Shown here piece after piece: positions 35,265 to 42,838 of a stretch of DNA of 64,000 bases. The stretch is from positions 1 through 64,000 of the IMG/VR virus record IMGVR_UViG_3300046167_000585. One strand, written 5' to 3'. The DNA comes from a virus. Position 1 is the first letter of the stretch; every line of letters begins with the position of its first letter. Made by a program: the position numbers and the translations under genes. Under the pieces are notes generated by a model. The model was not told the DNA's origin. It searched no databases and saw nothing but the letters and a program-made list of their open reading frames with translations.

Positions 35265-36107
35265 CTAAGCTATAACCCAGGTACTACCTGAGGGTATTGT
35301 AACACTAATCGAGCTGTTAATCGTTATAGGTCCTGCTGATAATGCGTTATTGTTATTACTAATTGTATAATCTGCTGAAATAGTATTAGCCATTTCGTAT
35401 AATCCTTTAGTTGTTGTATTAGCATCTGTATCTAATACTCCCCAGGATGCTGCAGATCCATTAGTTGTTAAATACTTGCCGTTATTACCACTTTGTGACG
35501 GTAAAGCGTCTACTGCTGCCCATGTTAGTCCTCCTGTATTTCCAGACTGAGCAGATAAAAACTGTCCATTAGTAGGTGTGTTAGATACTTTTAAATTAGC
35601 TTCATCAACTACATTATCTGCAATAGTTAGTGCAGTTGCTCCCGTTACTTCACCTGTATGTGTAGCATTTGCTGTTTTAGCTGTATTTGCAGCAATCTCT
35701 GCATTGATAGAATTAGCTAGTTTATCTGCAGTCACTGCATCGTCAACTATTTTAGCTGTTGTTACTGCATTGTCTGTAAGGTGAGTACTATTAACTGTAT
35801 CTGTAGAAGGTACTCCTATATCTACGCTTTGACCTTGATAAACTGCCCAAAATGTGTCACCACTTGCTGGTGGAGAACTAAATACTACATTAGACCCAGA
35901 TACTTTAAAACCATTTGCACCAGTATCATCTGGTTCTTGCATTACTCCATTTACACCAACTAGTAATTGTCCTGACTTAGCAGGAGTTATTGTGATCCCT
36001 CCTGATGCTAATGCAAAAGAAGTTAATGAACCATTAAAGCTACTAGATATGTCGTCTACTATCTGGTAGTTACCTACATTAGCAGGACTGTTACCTATGT
36101 ATGCCAT
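35265..36107 (-). CDS. short tail-fibre protein 8
   Basis: This 280-residue protein begins MAYIGNSPANVGNYQIVDDI, a well-known phage fibre and virion start. The stem includes TAKIVDDAVTADKLANSINA, repeated almost unchanged in fibre 12. The tip LSAGPITINSSISVTIPSG and WVIA ending match fibres 4 and 12. Confidence 0.75.
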   Translation of the reverse strand: MAYIGNSPANVGNYQIVDDISSSFNGSLTSFALASGGITITPAKSGQLLVGVNGVMQEPDDTGANGFKVSGSNVVFSSPPASGDTFWAVYQGQSVDIGVPSTDTVNSTHLTDNAVTTAKIVDDAVTADKLANSINAEIAANTAKTANATHTGEVTGATALTIADNVVDEANLKVSNTPTNGQFLSAQSGNTGGLTWAAVDALPSQSGNNGKYLTTNGSAASWGVLDTDANTTTKGLYEMANTISADYTISNNNNALSAGPITINSSISVTIPSGSTWVIA

Positions 36108-36110
36108 ATT

Positions 36111-36341
36111 TTACTCCGTTACTTTAGCTGCCTTTAATTCGTCAGTCGTAGTCATACTATCTACTTGATTTGTAATATCTCTGAGTCTTTGCTTTTCTGT
36201 GACAATAGCAGAAGTTGATGTACCAGCTTCTTGTGCTTTCATAAACAGAATGTCTTGTTCTTCTAATAAAGGTTTTCTGTCTACTCTAAGTCTATCTTTA
36301 GTTATAGCTTTAGCTTTAGTTATATCTACAGTAATAGGCAT
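36111..36341 (-). CDS. small helical companion of the fibre array
   Basis: This 76-residue, charged, helical protein (MPITVDITKAKAITKDRLRV) resembles the helical C-terminal half of fibre-assembly proteins, without the YPS signature. Its start shares a base with the stop of the 92-aa gene. Function unknown; probably acts with neighbouring fibres. Confidence 0.55.
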   Translation of the reverse strand: MPITVDITKAKAITKDRLRVDRKPLLEEQDILFMKAQEAGTSTSAIVTEKQRLRDITNQVDSMTTTDELKAAKVTE

Positions 36342-36619
36342 TATTTATTCTCCTTCATATTGTATTTAGCTAAGTCATCTGCACTTAAATCTGCTGAAGT
36401 CTTTTCATCAGAACCAGCAGTATATGTCCAAGCGTTTCTAAAAGACCTGTCAGACAAGTCAACATCGTCACCTATAATTTCGTACTTCGTTCCAGTAGGT
36501 AAATCTTTATTAGCTATGTGAATCATTTTTTCTTCATCTGTACCTGTAAGCGTTTCTAAAAATTTAGATGCTGGTACTAATACTGATGCTATTCCATCAT
36601 TGTTATATATTAATCTCAT
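36341..36619 (-). CDS. small companion of the fibre array
   Basis: This 92-residue alpha/beta protein begins MRLIYNNDGIASVLVPASKF and contains GTKYEIIGDDVDLSDRSFRN. Pairs of this gene with the 76-aa helical gene look like a split fibre-assembly protein, with the recognition domain here and the helical domain next door. The idea rests on order and size only. Confidence 0.55.
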   Translation of the reverse strand: MRLIYNNDGIASVLVPASKFLETLTGTDEEKMIHIANKDLPTGTKYEIIGDDVDLSDRSFRNAWTYTAGSDEKTSADLSADDLAKYNMKENK

Positions 36620-36631
36620 AAGTCGTATCCT

Positions 36632-37372
36632 TTAATTATCAAAAACAACAACCATAACTCTATCGTTGTCTACTTGAGTACCATTACCAGCTCGTCTAAT
36701 GTCTACTCGAATTGAATCATTATTTCCTTGCTCTTCACAAAATGCGTGTTCGTCATTGTACGAACCCGGCAACCCTAAAGTTACAAAAGAACAAGCTATT
36801 GTTGAAAGATTATTAGCGTACCTAACAAAATAATATCCAGTTCCTTGGTCTGTAATACTAGAAACATTATGACTATCATTAATAGCTACTGTGCCTGTTC
36901 CGTTCAAAACGCACCAACACTTTGCAGTAAACGCTGACAAGCCTCTGCCATCTGCTAAAACTTTAAATTTTTCACTTGATGCTTGGTTTCTTGCAGATAA
37001 TATTGCTTCACCTGAATCAGCACCAGCTTTAATCATAAGTCCTTGACCGTTATCAACATCTTCATTGTGAATTAAAGCAGCAAAGTCACCATCTACAGAA
37101 GTTTTAACGTGAAATCTATAACTTGGATTTACTCCTATTCCTACATTTTCATTTGAATCAATTGTTATAGCTGTAGCATCAGCACTAGACGAGATACCAG
37201 CTACTCCAACTCCTGTTAGATTAGCACCACTACCAGCAAAGCTAGTTGCAGTCATAACACCACCGTCACTTATACTAGCTACTTCTGTGCCATTGCTTTT
37301 AAATTTAATATCACTACCACTACCGTCAGCGTTTAGTATGAGGTCTTCTGAATTTGTTCCTATTGTACTCAT
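36632..37372 (-). CDS. short tail-fibre protein 9
   Basis: This 246-residue protein begins MSTIGTNSEDLILNADGSGS. The tip domain is a paralogue of fibre 11: GLSAFTAKCWCVLNGTGTVA and NDSHNVSSITDQGTGYYF here, against AFTAKAWVNFNGANTVS-type sequence there. The FTAKxWxxxNG signature is frequent in receptor-binding tips of phages. Confidence 0.75.
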   Translation of the reverse strand: MSTIGTNSEDLILNADGSGSDIKFKSNGTEVASISDGGVMTATSFAGSGANLTGVGVAGISSSADATAITIDSNENVGIGVNPSYRFHVKTSVDGDFAALIHNEDVDNGQGLMIKAGADSGEAILSARNQASSEKFKVLADGRGLSAFTAKCWCVLNGTGTVAINDSHNVSSITDQGTGYYFVRYANNLSTIACSFVTLGLPGSYNDEHAFCEEQGNNDSIRVDIRRAGNGTQVDNDRVMVVVFDN

Positions 37373-37998
37373 CCCGCTATCTCCATTAGTGTAATAATTG
37401 TTTCGTTCTGGCTGTCTTGAAATTTTATTGTTCCTCCACCATATTTAATTGCCCATAAAGCATATGTAGTAGCAGAAGTTGTACTTGGAGAATCTATTTT
37501 AGTTAAATTAACCCATCCTCTTTTTTCGTGCCTTTCTGAGCCACCACCTGGATAAACATAATCAGCTATAGCTACAGGTGTTTCAAAAAAAACTGTAGTT
37601 CCTCTTTTAAACATAAAACCAAGTCCAGAGTCTGTACCACCCATTTGGTCGTGTATTCTATGAATTTGTGCTGACATTAAAATTTTACTGCTTGTGCTTG
37701 AAGGTGTAATTGTTGCAGTTGCTCCGTGTGCTACCCAAGCTGAAGAAGAAGTAAAAGTGGTTTGTGTGTTATATGAAGTTTGGACAACTTGCAAAACTTT
37801 ACCAAAACTACCACTAATTTTAGAACCAGCTATTGCTGCACTTGAATTAATATCAGCATTAACTATTGTACCATCTACTATTTTACCTGCTGTAATTGCA
37901 TTGGCTGCAAGCATATCTCCGTCTACTATACCATCTGGTAAGCCACCGACTGACAAGCCTGAGATCGTGCCTGCGTCTGAATCAAATACTATTGCCAT
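37369..37998 (-). CDS. short tail-fibre protein 10
   Basis: This 209-residue protein is a mosaic. The start (GTISGLSVGGLPDGIVDG) is that of fibre 6. The tip (VAHGATATITPSSTSSKILM; DSQNETIITLMEIAG) is that of fibre 3. It overlaps fibre 9 by four bases. This is direct evidence of stem and tip exchange inside the array. Confidence 0.75.
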   Translation of the reverse strand: MAIVFDSDAGTISGLSVGGLPDGIVDGDMLAANAITAGKIVDGTIVNADINSSAAIAGSKISGSFGKVLQVVQTSYNTQTTFTSSSAWVAHGATATITPSSTSSKILMSAQIHRIHDQMGGTDSGLGFMFKRGTTVFFETPVAIADYVYPGGGSERHEKRGWVNLTKIDSPSTTSATTYALWAIKYGGGTIKFQDSQNETIITLMEIAG

Positions 37999-38001
37999 AT
38001 C

Positions 38002-38694
38002 TTAATCTCCAAATATATTTCCACAAAATTTCTGAGCATCAGTATATTGACCACCTTCCCTATGCTCTATTACAACTGAACCTACAGCAAAAGTACCAAA
38101 AGAATCTGAATAATTACCATATTGAGAATATGCTTTTGACATAGAAGTAAGAGAGTAATTAGTGTTCGCCATATTATTACTAAAATTAATTGAGTAATTT
38201 CCAGTTCCATTATCTGTAATACTACTTACATTGTGACTATCATTAATAGATACAGTATTAGCACCATTAAAGTTTACCCAAGCTTTTGCAGTAAACTGTG
38301 ACAAGCCTCTCACACCATCATCCGTAAGAGAAAGTGCTGTTGTAGTTCCCATATTAAATGAAAGTACACCACCCGCATTTCGTATAGTCCACGGGTTAGT
38401 GTGACGAGTATCATCAATAACTAAAGATACACTTGAATTATCTGATATTTCTAAACATTTATCTGAACCCATAGGTGTTACAGGTGTAGCTGTACCAATA
38501 CCTACACTTTCAGCAGAAGTAATAGTTATAGCAGTAGCATCAGCACTAGATGTAATACCAGAAGGTATATCAGAAGTCTTAGCTAATGTTCCAGAACTTG
38601 CTGGCAGAGTAAATGTTTGGTTAGTTGATCCTGAATCAGGAGCCTTAATAATGCTTGAGCCAGAAGTAGTTCCGTTTAATTTAATTGTACTCAT
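38002..38694 (-). CDS. short tail-fibre protein 11
   Basis: I start at the ATG at 38694 (MSTIKLNGTTSGSSIIKAPD), which overlaps the stop of fibre 12 in an ATGA. A longer frame upstream has no ribosome site. The 230-residue product has a TFTLPASSGTLAKTSDI segment typical of phage fibres and the FTAKAWVNFNG tip shared with fibre 9. Confidence 0.75.
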   Translation of the reverse strand: MSTIKLNGTTSGSSIIKAPDSGSTNQTFTLPASSGTLAKTSDIPSGITSSADATAITITSAESVGIGTATPVTPMGSDKCLEISDNSSVSLVIDDTRHTNPWTIRNAGGVLSFNMGTTTALSLTDDGVRGLSQFTAKAWVNFNGANTVSINDSHNVSSITDNGTGNYSINFSNNMANTNYSLTSMSKAYSQYGNYSDSFGTFAVGSVVIEHREGGQYTDAQKFCGNIFGD

Positions 38695-39278
38695 AATATA
38701 ACCCACCTTGAACCAGCCGATAGTGTAATATCTACCCCTGCGTTCATTGTTATTGGACCAGTACAAGAAGCACTTTTACCACTAGGTATAGTGTAGTCTG
38801 TTGTAATAGTCTGTGAATTTTGTACAAACACTTGGTCTGTTCCTCCACCAGTAGCACCTGAAGATACTGCAGCCCATGAGTTATCTCCTCGTAAATATGT
38901 AGTAGAACTTGCTGTACCTGTAGCACTCATCATAGCAATATCAACTGCTCCTGCTGCAATAGTAAGCGTTGTTGAACCAGTTACATCACCAGTATGAGTT
39001 GCATTACTTACTTTAGCAGTATTAGCTGTAATAGCATTTGCTTGGCTAGTAGTAATACCTACTTTAGCCGTGTTAGCTGCAATTTCTGCGTTAATTGAGT
39101 TAGCTAATTTGTCTGCTGTAACAGCATCATTTACAAGTTCTGAAGTGCCAACAGCATTTGCACCTATATCTTCTACAGTAATAACACCGTCTACAATTTT
39201 AGCCGTTGTAATGCTATTATCAGGTATATCAGAAGCAGTTACGGGAACTCTTGCTGGCTGTTTTCCTATATATGGCAT
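38691..39278 (-). CDS. short tail-fibre protein 12 (first of the array)
   Basis: I start at 39278 (MPYIGKQPARVPVTASDIPD), with AGGAA nearby and an overlap-free position after the basic-protein genes. The 195-residue product has the stem NDAVTADKLANSINAEIAAN of fibre 8 and the tip SCTGPITMNAGVDITLSAG. PYIGKQP starts are common in marine phage fibres, to my recollection. Confidence 0.75.
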   Translation of the reverse strand: MPYIGKQPARVPVTASDIPDNSITTAKIVDGVITVEDIGANAVGTSELVNDAVTADKLANSINAEIAANTAKVGITTSQANAITANTAKVSNATHTGDVTGSTTLTIAAGAVDIAMMSATGTASSTTYLRGDNSWAAVSSGATGGGTDQVFVQNSQTITTDYTIPSGKSASCTGPITMNAGVDITLSAGSRWVIL

Positions 39279-39279
39279 G

Positions 39280-39453
39280 TTATTTCCTCTTTTTTGCAGT
39301 TTTAGCTGCACGTTTAAACTGTTTAGCAGTAGGAGCGCCTTTAGCTCCTTTCTTCCTCATTCTTTCCTTAGAACCTGCTTTAATTCTCTTGCGTTTAGCA
39401 TGAATATTTGCATATAAACCACGTTTTGGCTTTCTAGTTTTTTTAGCTGCCAC
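39280..39453 (-). CDS. 57-residue very basic protein
   Basis: The start is GTG at 39453, overlapping the TAG stop of the upstream gene by one base. The product (AAKKTRKPKRGLYANIHAKR, ending AKTAKKRK) is about 40% Lys and Arg. It could bind DNA or RNA. It is one of four tiny-to-small basic proteins in a row (39280-39963), a cluster seen between fibre and tail genes. Function unknown. Confidence 0.55.
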   Translation of the reverse strand: MAAKKTRKPKRGLYANIHAKRKRIKAGSKERMRKKGAKGAPTAKQFKRAAKTAKKRK

Positions 39454-39602
39454 TATTTACCTACCTTTTTCATTGCTAATTTATGTGCCGCAGTAAAAGT
39501 TTTACCTTGGTTCATTAATTTAGTCATTTCTCGCATATGTTTAGCGGTATGGTGCACTTTATGTTTTGCCATAGCTGCTTTTTGTCGCTTAGTTAGTGCC
39601 AT
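39453..39602 (-). CDS. 49-residue basic protein
   Basis: The product MALTKRQKAAMAKHKVHHTA, ending AHKLAMKKVGK, is rich in Lys, His and Met. Near-identical small proteins occur in other phages close to structural genes, to my recollection. It overlaps both neighbours by one or three bases, so the whole basic cluster is translated together. Confidence 0.6.
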   Translation of the reverse strand: MALTKRQKAAMAKHKVHHTAKHMREMTKLMNQGKTFTAAHKLAMKKVGK

Positions 39603-39892
39603 TACTTTTTCTTTTTATGTCTAGCAGCAAATGCTCTAGCTGCTTCTTTACTTCCAAAACCCCAGGCTCTTAATGCTAGCTTTAATCTAGTCGGTCTTCC
39701 TTTAGAATCTTTTAATGGTCCAGCCATTCCTCCAAATCTAGCAGCAAAAGATACTCGTCTAGGACTTGTACCTGTTTTTAAAGGTCTTTTTAGGTTAGAT
39801 CCTTGTGCTTTTGCACTAGCTCTACCTTTTGCGTTAAGCCCACCTTTAGGATTTTTACCTTCTTTTCTTGTCCATGCTGGTGTTTTAGCCAT
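39602..39892 (-). CDS. DUF6321-type basic phage protein
   Basis: This 96-residue protein (MAKTPAWTRKEGKNPKGGLN) shows the DUF6321 pattern: KGGLNAKGRASAKAQG, then FAARFGGMAGPLKDSKGRPT and a Lys-rich tail. The family is widespread in phages with unknown function. High Lys, Arg and Gly content suggests nucleic-acid contact, perhaps in packaging. Confidence 0.75.
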   Translation of the reverse strand: MAKTPAWTRKEGKNPKGGLNAKGRASAKAQGSNLKRPLKTGTSPRRVSFAARFGGMAGPLKDSKGRPTRLKLALRAWGFGSKEAARAFAARHKKKK

Positions 39893-39963
39893 TATTTATT
39901 TCTGCCTGTTTTTCTCTTTTGTTTTTCTTCTTTAACTGGTCGTTTTCGGGTTGGGTAAGTCAT
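39892..39963 (-). CDS. 23-residue basic peptide
   Basis: A minimal gene with a strong AAGGAG site 7 bases before the ATG. The product is MTYPTRKRPVKEEKQK and a basic tail. It overlaps the next start by one base (TAATG), which supports real translation. Function unknown. Confidence 0.45.
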   Translation of the reverse strand: MTYPTRKRPVKEEKQKRKTGRNK

Positions 39964-39972
39964 AATATCTCC

Positions 39973-40314
39973 TTATGTTATTTCCATTACACTTAACAAA
40001 GCATCTACTCCATCTGTTACTGATGCTTTAACCTTAATTATATCTCCTGTTTCCATAACTATTTTATTACCTGCCATAATCTCTACTGAAGAACCTGCAG
40101 GTAGTGGAATATCTTTAGCAATATAAACATCATCTGCATTTTCTCCTGAAGATGACGCTGTAACAAGTTGAGCATCAGCTGTTACTGAAGCTCCTTTAAT
40201 ATTAGATATTGTTAATCCAATAATTACAGTGGTTGTTGCACTGGGTACTGTATACACAGTAACTAAAGAAGTATCTATTCCTGCTTTAGTTTTTAATTTA
40301 AACGTGTTAGCCAT
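39973..40314 (-). CDS. small tail or head-tail structural protein
   Basis: This 113-residue beta-rich protein (MANTFKLKTKAGIDTSLVTV) has a jelly-roll-like strand pattern and VYIAKDIPLPAGSSVEIMAG. Similar small virion proteins recur in marine phages upstream of tail fibres, to my recollection. Likely a virion subunit; exact place unknown. Confidence 0.6.
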   Translation of the reverse strand: MANTFKLKTKAGIDTSLVTVYTVPSATTTVIIGLTISNIKGASVTADAQLVTASSSGENADDVYIAKDIPLPAGSSVEIMAGNKIVMETGDIIKVKASVTDGVDALLSVMEIT

Positions 40315-40323
40315 TATTTACTC

Positions 40324-40674
40324 CTATCCTAATGCAATAGCCATTGGAACTCCATCAGGCTCAGCTTCAGCTAACTTAGCCTCTAATGCTCCAGCTGTTA
40401 ACCTTAACTCACAAATATCTCCATCACTAAATGCTTGTCCTGATGTGTTATCTTGTCCTCGCACTGCAGTTAATACTTTAGTACTTGTGTTTATTGCTGT
40501 TACTTTAATTACTTCAATTTTTGTTGCTGCCGCATTAGCTAAAGTTAGAAGTACATAGTCATTAGCTCCTAATACAGGAAACTCAGTCACATCATCAAGT
40601 GTAATCGATGTTGCTGAATTTGTAATATTTCCGTCTAAAAGAGCAGAAGCATTATTGCTAAATTTGATTCCCAT
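40324..40674 (-). CDS. small tail structural protein
   Basis: This 116-residue protein (MGIKFSNNASALLDGNITNS) opens with the SATSITLDDVTEFPVL motif of phage tail proteins that cap a fibre or tube. The motif VRGQDNTSGQAFSDGD follows, as in many fibre-attachment proteins. Probably links fibres to the tail. Confidence 0.65.
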   Translation of the reverse strand: MGIKFSNNASALLDGNITNSATSITLDDVTEFPVLGANDYVLLTLANAAATKIEVIKVTAINTSTKVLTAVRGQDNTSGQAFSDGDICELRLTAGALEAKLAEAEPDGVPMAIALG

Positions 40675-40675
40675 A

Positions 40676-41101
40676 TTAACTTACCGTTACAGTCCAAGTA
40701 ATAGTCATGCTATCTGCTGCAGCTTTATTAACTACAGAAAATACTGTTCTACAAAGCATGTCACCACCTGATGATGCATTAAAAATACCAGCTTCTGTTA
40801 GTGCAGCAGTTGCATCACCTGCAGCCCAAGTACATACATATGCTATTGCATTGGCAGTTACTGTTGTTGAAGTTAAAGCATTTCTATCAGCTTCAGTCAC
40901 TAGAGCAGTTTGTGATGCTGCAGCTGCTGTAGTTCCTGTTCCTACTGCCATGTGAGTCATTGCAGCTTTTGTTGTATCTTTCATTCGTGAAGCTACAAAG
41001 TTTTTTCCTGCTGTAACAACAAGGTTATCTACTTCATGTACAACCTTATCGTTTAGTGCAATAGTTAATGCACCTGTTAATTTTAAGTTTTCATTAACCA
41101 T
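40676..41101 (-). CDS. probable tail structural protein
   Basis: This 141-residue Ala/Thr-rich protein (MVNENLKLTGALTIALNDKV) contains MTHMAVGTGTTAAAASQTAL, EADRNALTSTTVTANAIAYV and a closing beta segment SMTITWTVTV. The VGTGTT.A..SQTAL pattern is widespread in phage tail-associated proteins. It lies between two other small virion genes. Confidence 0.65.
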   Translation of the reverse strand: MVNENLKLTGALTIALNDKVVHEVDNLVVTAGKNFVASRMKDTTKAAMTHMAVGTGTTAAAASQTALVTEADRNALTSTTVTANAIAYVCTWAAGDATAALTEAGIFNASSGGDMLCRTVFSVVNKAAADSMTITWTVTVS

Positions 41102-41111
41102 TACTAATCTC

Positions 41112-41693
41112 CTAGTTTAAGGTTATATTGTTAAAAAAAGTACCATTCATTAACTTACCTGATCGGTTATTAATAACAGGTACATCCCCTGTGTTTAATG
41201 TTTCATTTGGAGTTCTAGCATATATCATAGCAATAGCTACTACATCACCAACTGTATATGAATCAGTAAACTCCCGACCCATTTGGATGTCTAGTATATC
41301 TAATATTTGAAATACATTTCCTTTATTACCATAATAATCTTTATCAATAGTAGCGGCATCATCTAATGTAAATGCATCATTAAAGTCTCGTTGCCAAGAA
41401 ACTACTTTAGCAAAACTTTCTGCTATACTTAAAGATTCAGTAGGCGTTTTTTGTAAATTCCAACCATAAACTTCAGATATTGATACGTTTTCTGTAAATG
41501 GTTTTGTGTAAACACTAAGATAAACTTCACTAAGAGGAACGCTGTCTTCAAGCCATTTATTTAATGAACCGTCAGCAAGAGTAGCAATACTCTCCATTCT
41601 AACTGAAGATATAGAGCCTGCTTTTAATGAAGTGTGAGATACTGTAGCTTCGGGCTTAACTAATGTGACAACAGCTCTAGCATCTATGTCCAT
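41112..41693 (-). CDS. virion protein with repeated SxSxxESF-type segments
   Basis: This 193-residue protein (MDIDARAVVTLVKPEATVSH) contains serial short segments of the type SLSIAESFAKVVSWQRDF, NDAFTLDDAATIDKDYYG and REFTDSYTVGDVVAIAM. These resemble repeated strands of marine phage tail or fibre shaft proteins. No enzymatic motif was found. Confidence 0.6.
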   Translation of the reverse strand: MDIDARAVVTLVKPEATVSHTSLKAGSISSVRMESIATLADGSLNKWLEDSVPLSEVYLSVYTKPFTENVSISEVYGWNLQKTPTESLSIAESFAKVVSWQRDFNDAFTLDDAATIDKDYYGNKGNVFQILDILDIQMGREFTDSYTVGDVVAIAMIYARTPNETLNTGDVPVINNRSGKLMNGTFFNNITLN

Positions 41694-41694
41694 T

Positions 41695-42123
41695 TTAAAA
41701 ACCTGCCCTCACATCAAATTTTAATAAGTCTCTAACTGTAGTTATATTACCGTTGCTGTATGTAACTGTAATTTCACCTTCGTATACGCCACTTGCTCCG
41801 TTTAAAGTTGTAGAACCCCAAGTCATAATCACATTACCGTTAGTAGGAGGACTTACTATAGAGCACGTAATTGTTTCTAATATAGTTGTTGTTTCAGCTT
41901 TTCTAAACTTCATTACTACAGAGCTAGCATTTGTTAGATTGATAATTGCCCATGTTGCATGGTTAGCAGGATCTAAAGTCTGTCCTGATAATGCTGTATT
42001 GCTGTCTTTTAATATAATATTTAATTCTGGTTGATTATCTCCAGATACTAATTCAATCGTATCGTAATAATCAATTTGATTTGCTTCTACTGTGTTTGGT
42101 GAAAACGAATGATAATTTGCCAT
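41695..42123 (-). CDS. immunoglobulin-like, BppU-type virion protein
   Basis: This 142-residue beta-sandwich protein has SGDNQPELNIILKDSNTALS and ASGVYEGEITVTYSNGN, the pattern of the N-terminal domain of baseplate upper proteins (BppU-like). It probably attaches tail appendages. It overlaps the adaptor gene by one base. Confidence 0.65.
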   Translation of the reverse strand: MANYHSFSPNTVEANQIDYYDTIELVSGDNQPELNIILKDSNTALSGQTLDPANHATWAIINLTNASSVVMKFRKAETTTILETITCSIVSPPTNGNVIMTWGSTTLNGASGVYEGEITVTYSNGNITTVRDLLKFDVRAGF

Positions 42124-42779
42124 TATACAAATCCTCTATCTGTTAATTTAACATTACTGTCTAAGTTATCTGAATTAACCATACCAAGTAATCTAATGTT
42201 TCTTAAGCTTTCTTGATAGCGTAAATAATAAGTATTGTTCTCTTCTTTCATATCACCTTTAACAGAAACATGTGCTTTATATGCCATATAATTATAAATT
42301 GCTTCATTATATACTTGAGGCAAATCAATAAAATCTGTTGTTTTAGATACAGTTGCAGGGACTGCAACATAAACTATACTAATATCATCTCTCTTTAAAG
42401 ATACGTCTGTGCCTTTAACTAAAATTTTAAAAGGTGCTGGAAATAGTATTGAAACATTCTCATCTACCTTATCTACGTAATTAGCTCGTTCGTTGTTGAT
42501 TGAAACTTCAGTTCCATCATCATATTGAGCACTAACAGCATATAAAAAATCTAAAGGAACGTTGTGCAAAGAATTATTAGTAACGTCAGTCAGTACTAAT
42601 TCTTTTTGTAATAAACCAAAATGTTTGTGTAATTCTAGATTAGCTTCGTTTAGATAGCTTATAAGCGTAGCAATATTTGCTTGTTGTACAGTATTAGGAC
42701 TTGTAGTCCCAATATCGCTTACATATAGTTGTTTGACTTCACCTTTTACAATATGGGACAAATAGTCGGAAACGTACAT
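42123..42779 (-). CDS. head-tail adaptor (tail tubular A / N4 gp67 type)
   Basis: This 218-residue protein begins MYVSDYLSHIVKGEVKQLYV. The helical core includes NIATLISYLNEANLELHKHF and a later DLPQVYNEAIYNYMAYKAH, a pattern of T7 gp11- and N4 gp67-like adaptors that dock under the portal. It lies first after the large terminase, as in N4-like genomes. Confidence 0.7.
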   Translation of the reverse strand: MYVSDYLSHIVKGEVKQLYVSDIGTTSPNTVQQANIATLISYLNEANLELHKHFGLLQKELVLTDVTNNSLHNVPLDFLYAVSAQYDDGTEVSINNERANYVDKVDENVSILFPAPFKILVKGTDVSLKRDDISIVYVAVPATVSKTTDFIDLPQVYNEAIYNYMAYKAHVSVKGDMKEENNTYYLRYQESLRNIRLLGMVNSDNLDSNVKLTDRGFV

Positions 42780-42798
42780 GTTAGGTCCTAAAGTGGTT

Positions 42799-42830
42799 TT
42801 GTCCCATCATACCACTATAGAATATTTATG
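42799..42830 (-). promoter_or_regulatory. candidate phage promoter between terminase and tail genes
   Basis: In the 59-base gap, reading leftward, the sequence CATAAATATTCTATAGTGG resembles the 3' half of T7-type promoters (CTATAG at 42815-42820). The same CTATAG core occurs twice in the divergent region (46613-46652). CTATAG also occurs by chance in coding DNA here, so this is tentative. Confidence 0.3.
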
Positions 42831-42838
42831 TAAACCCT

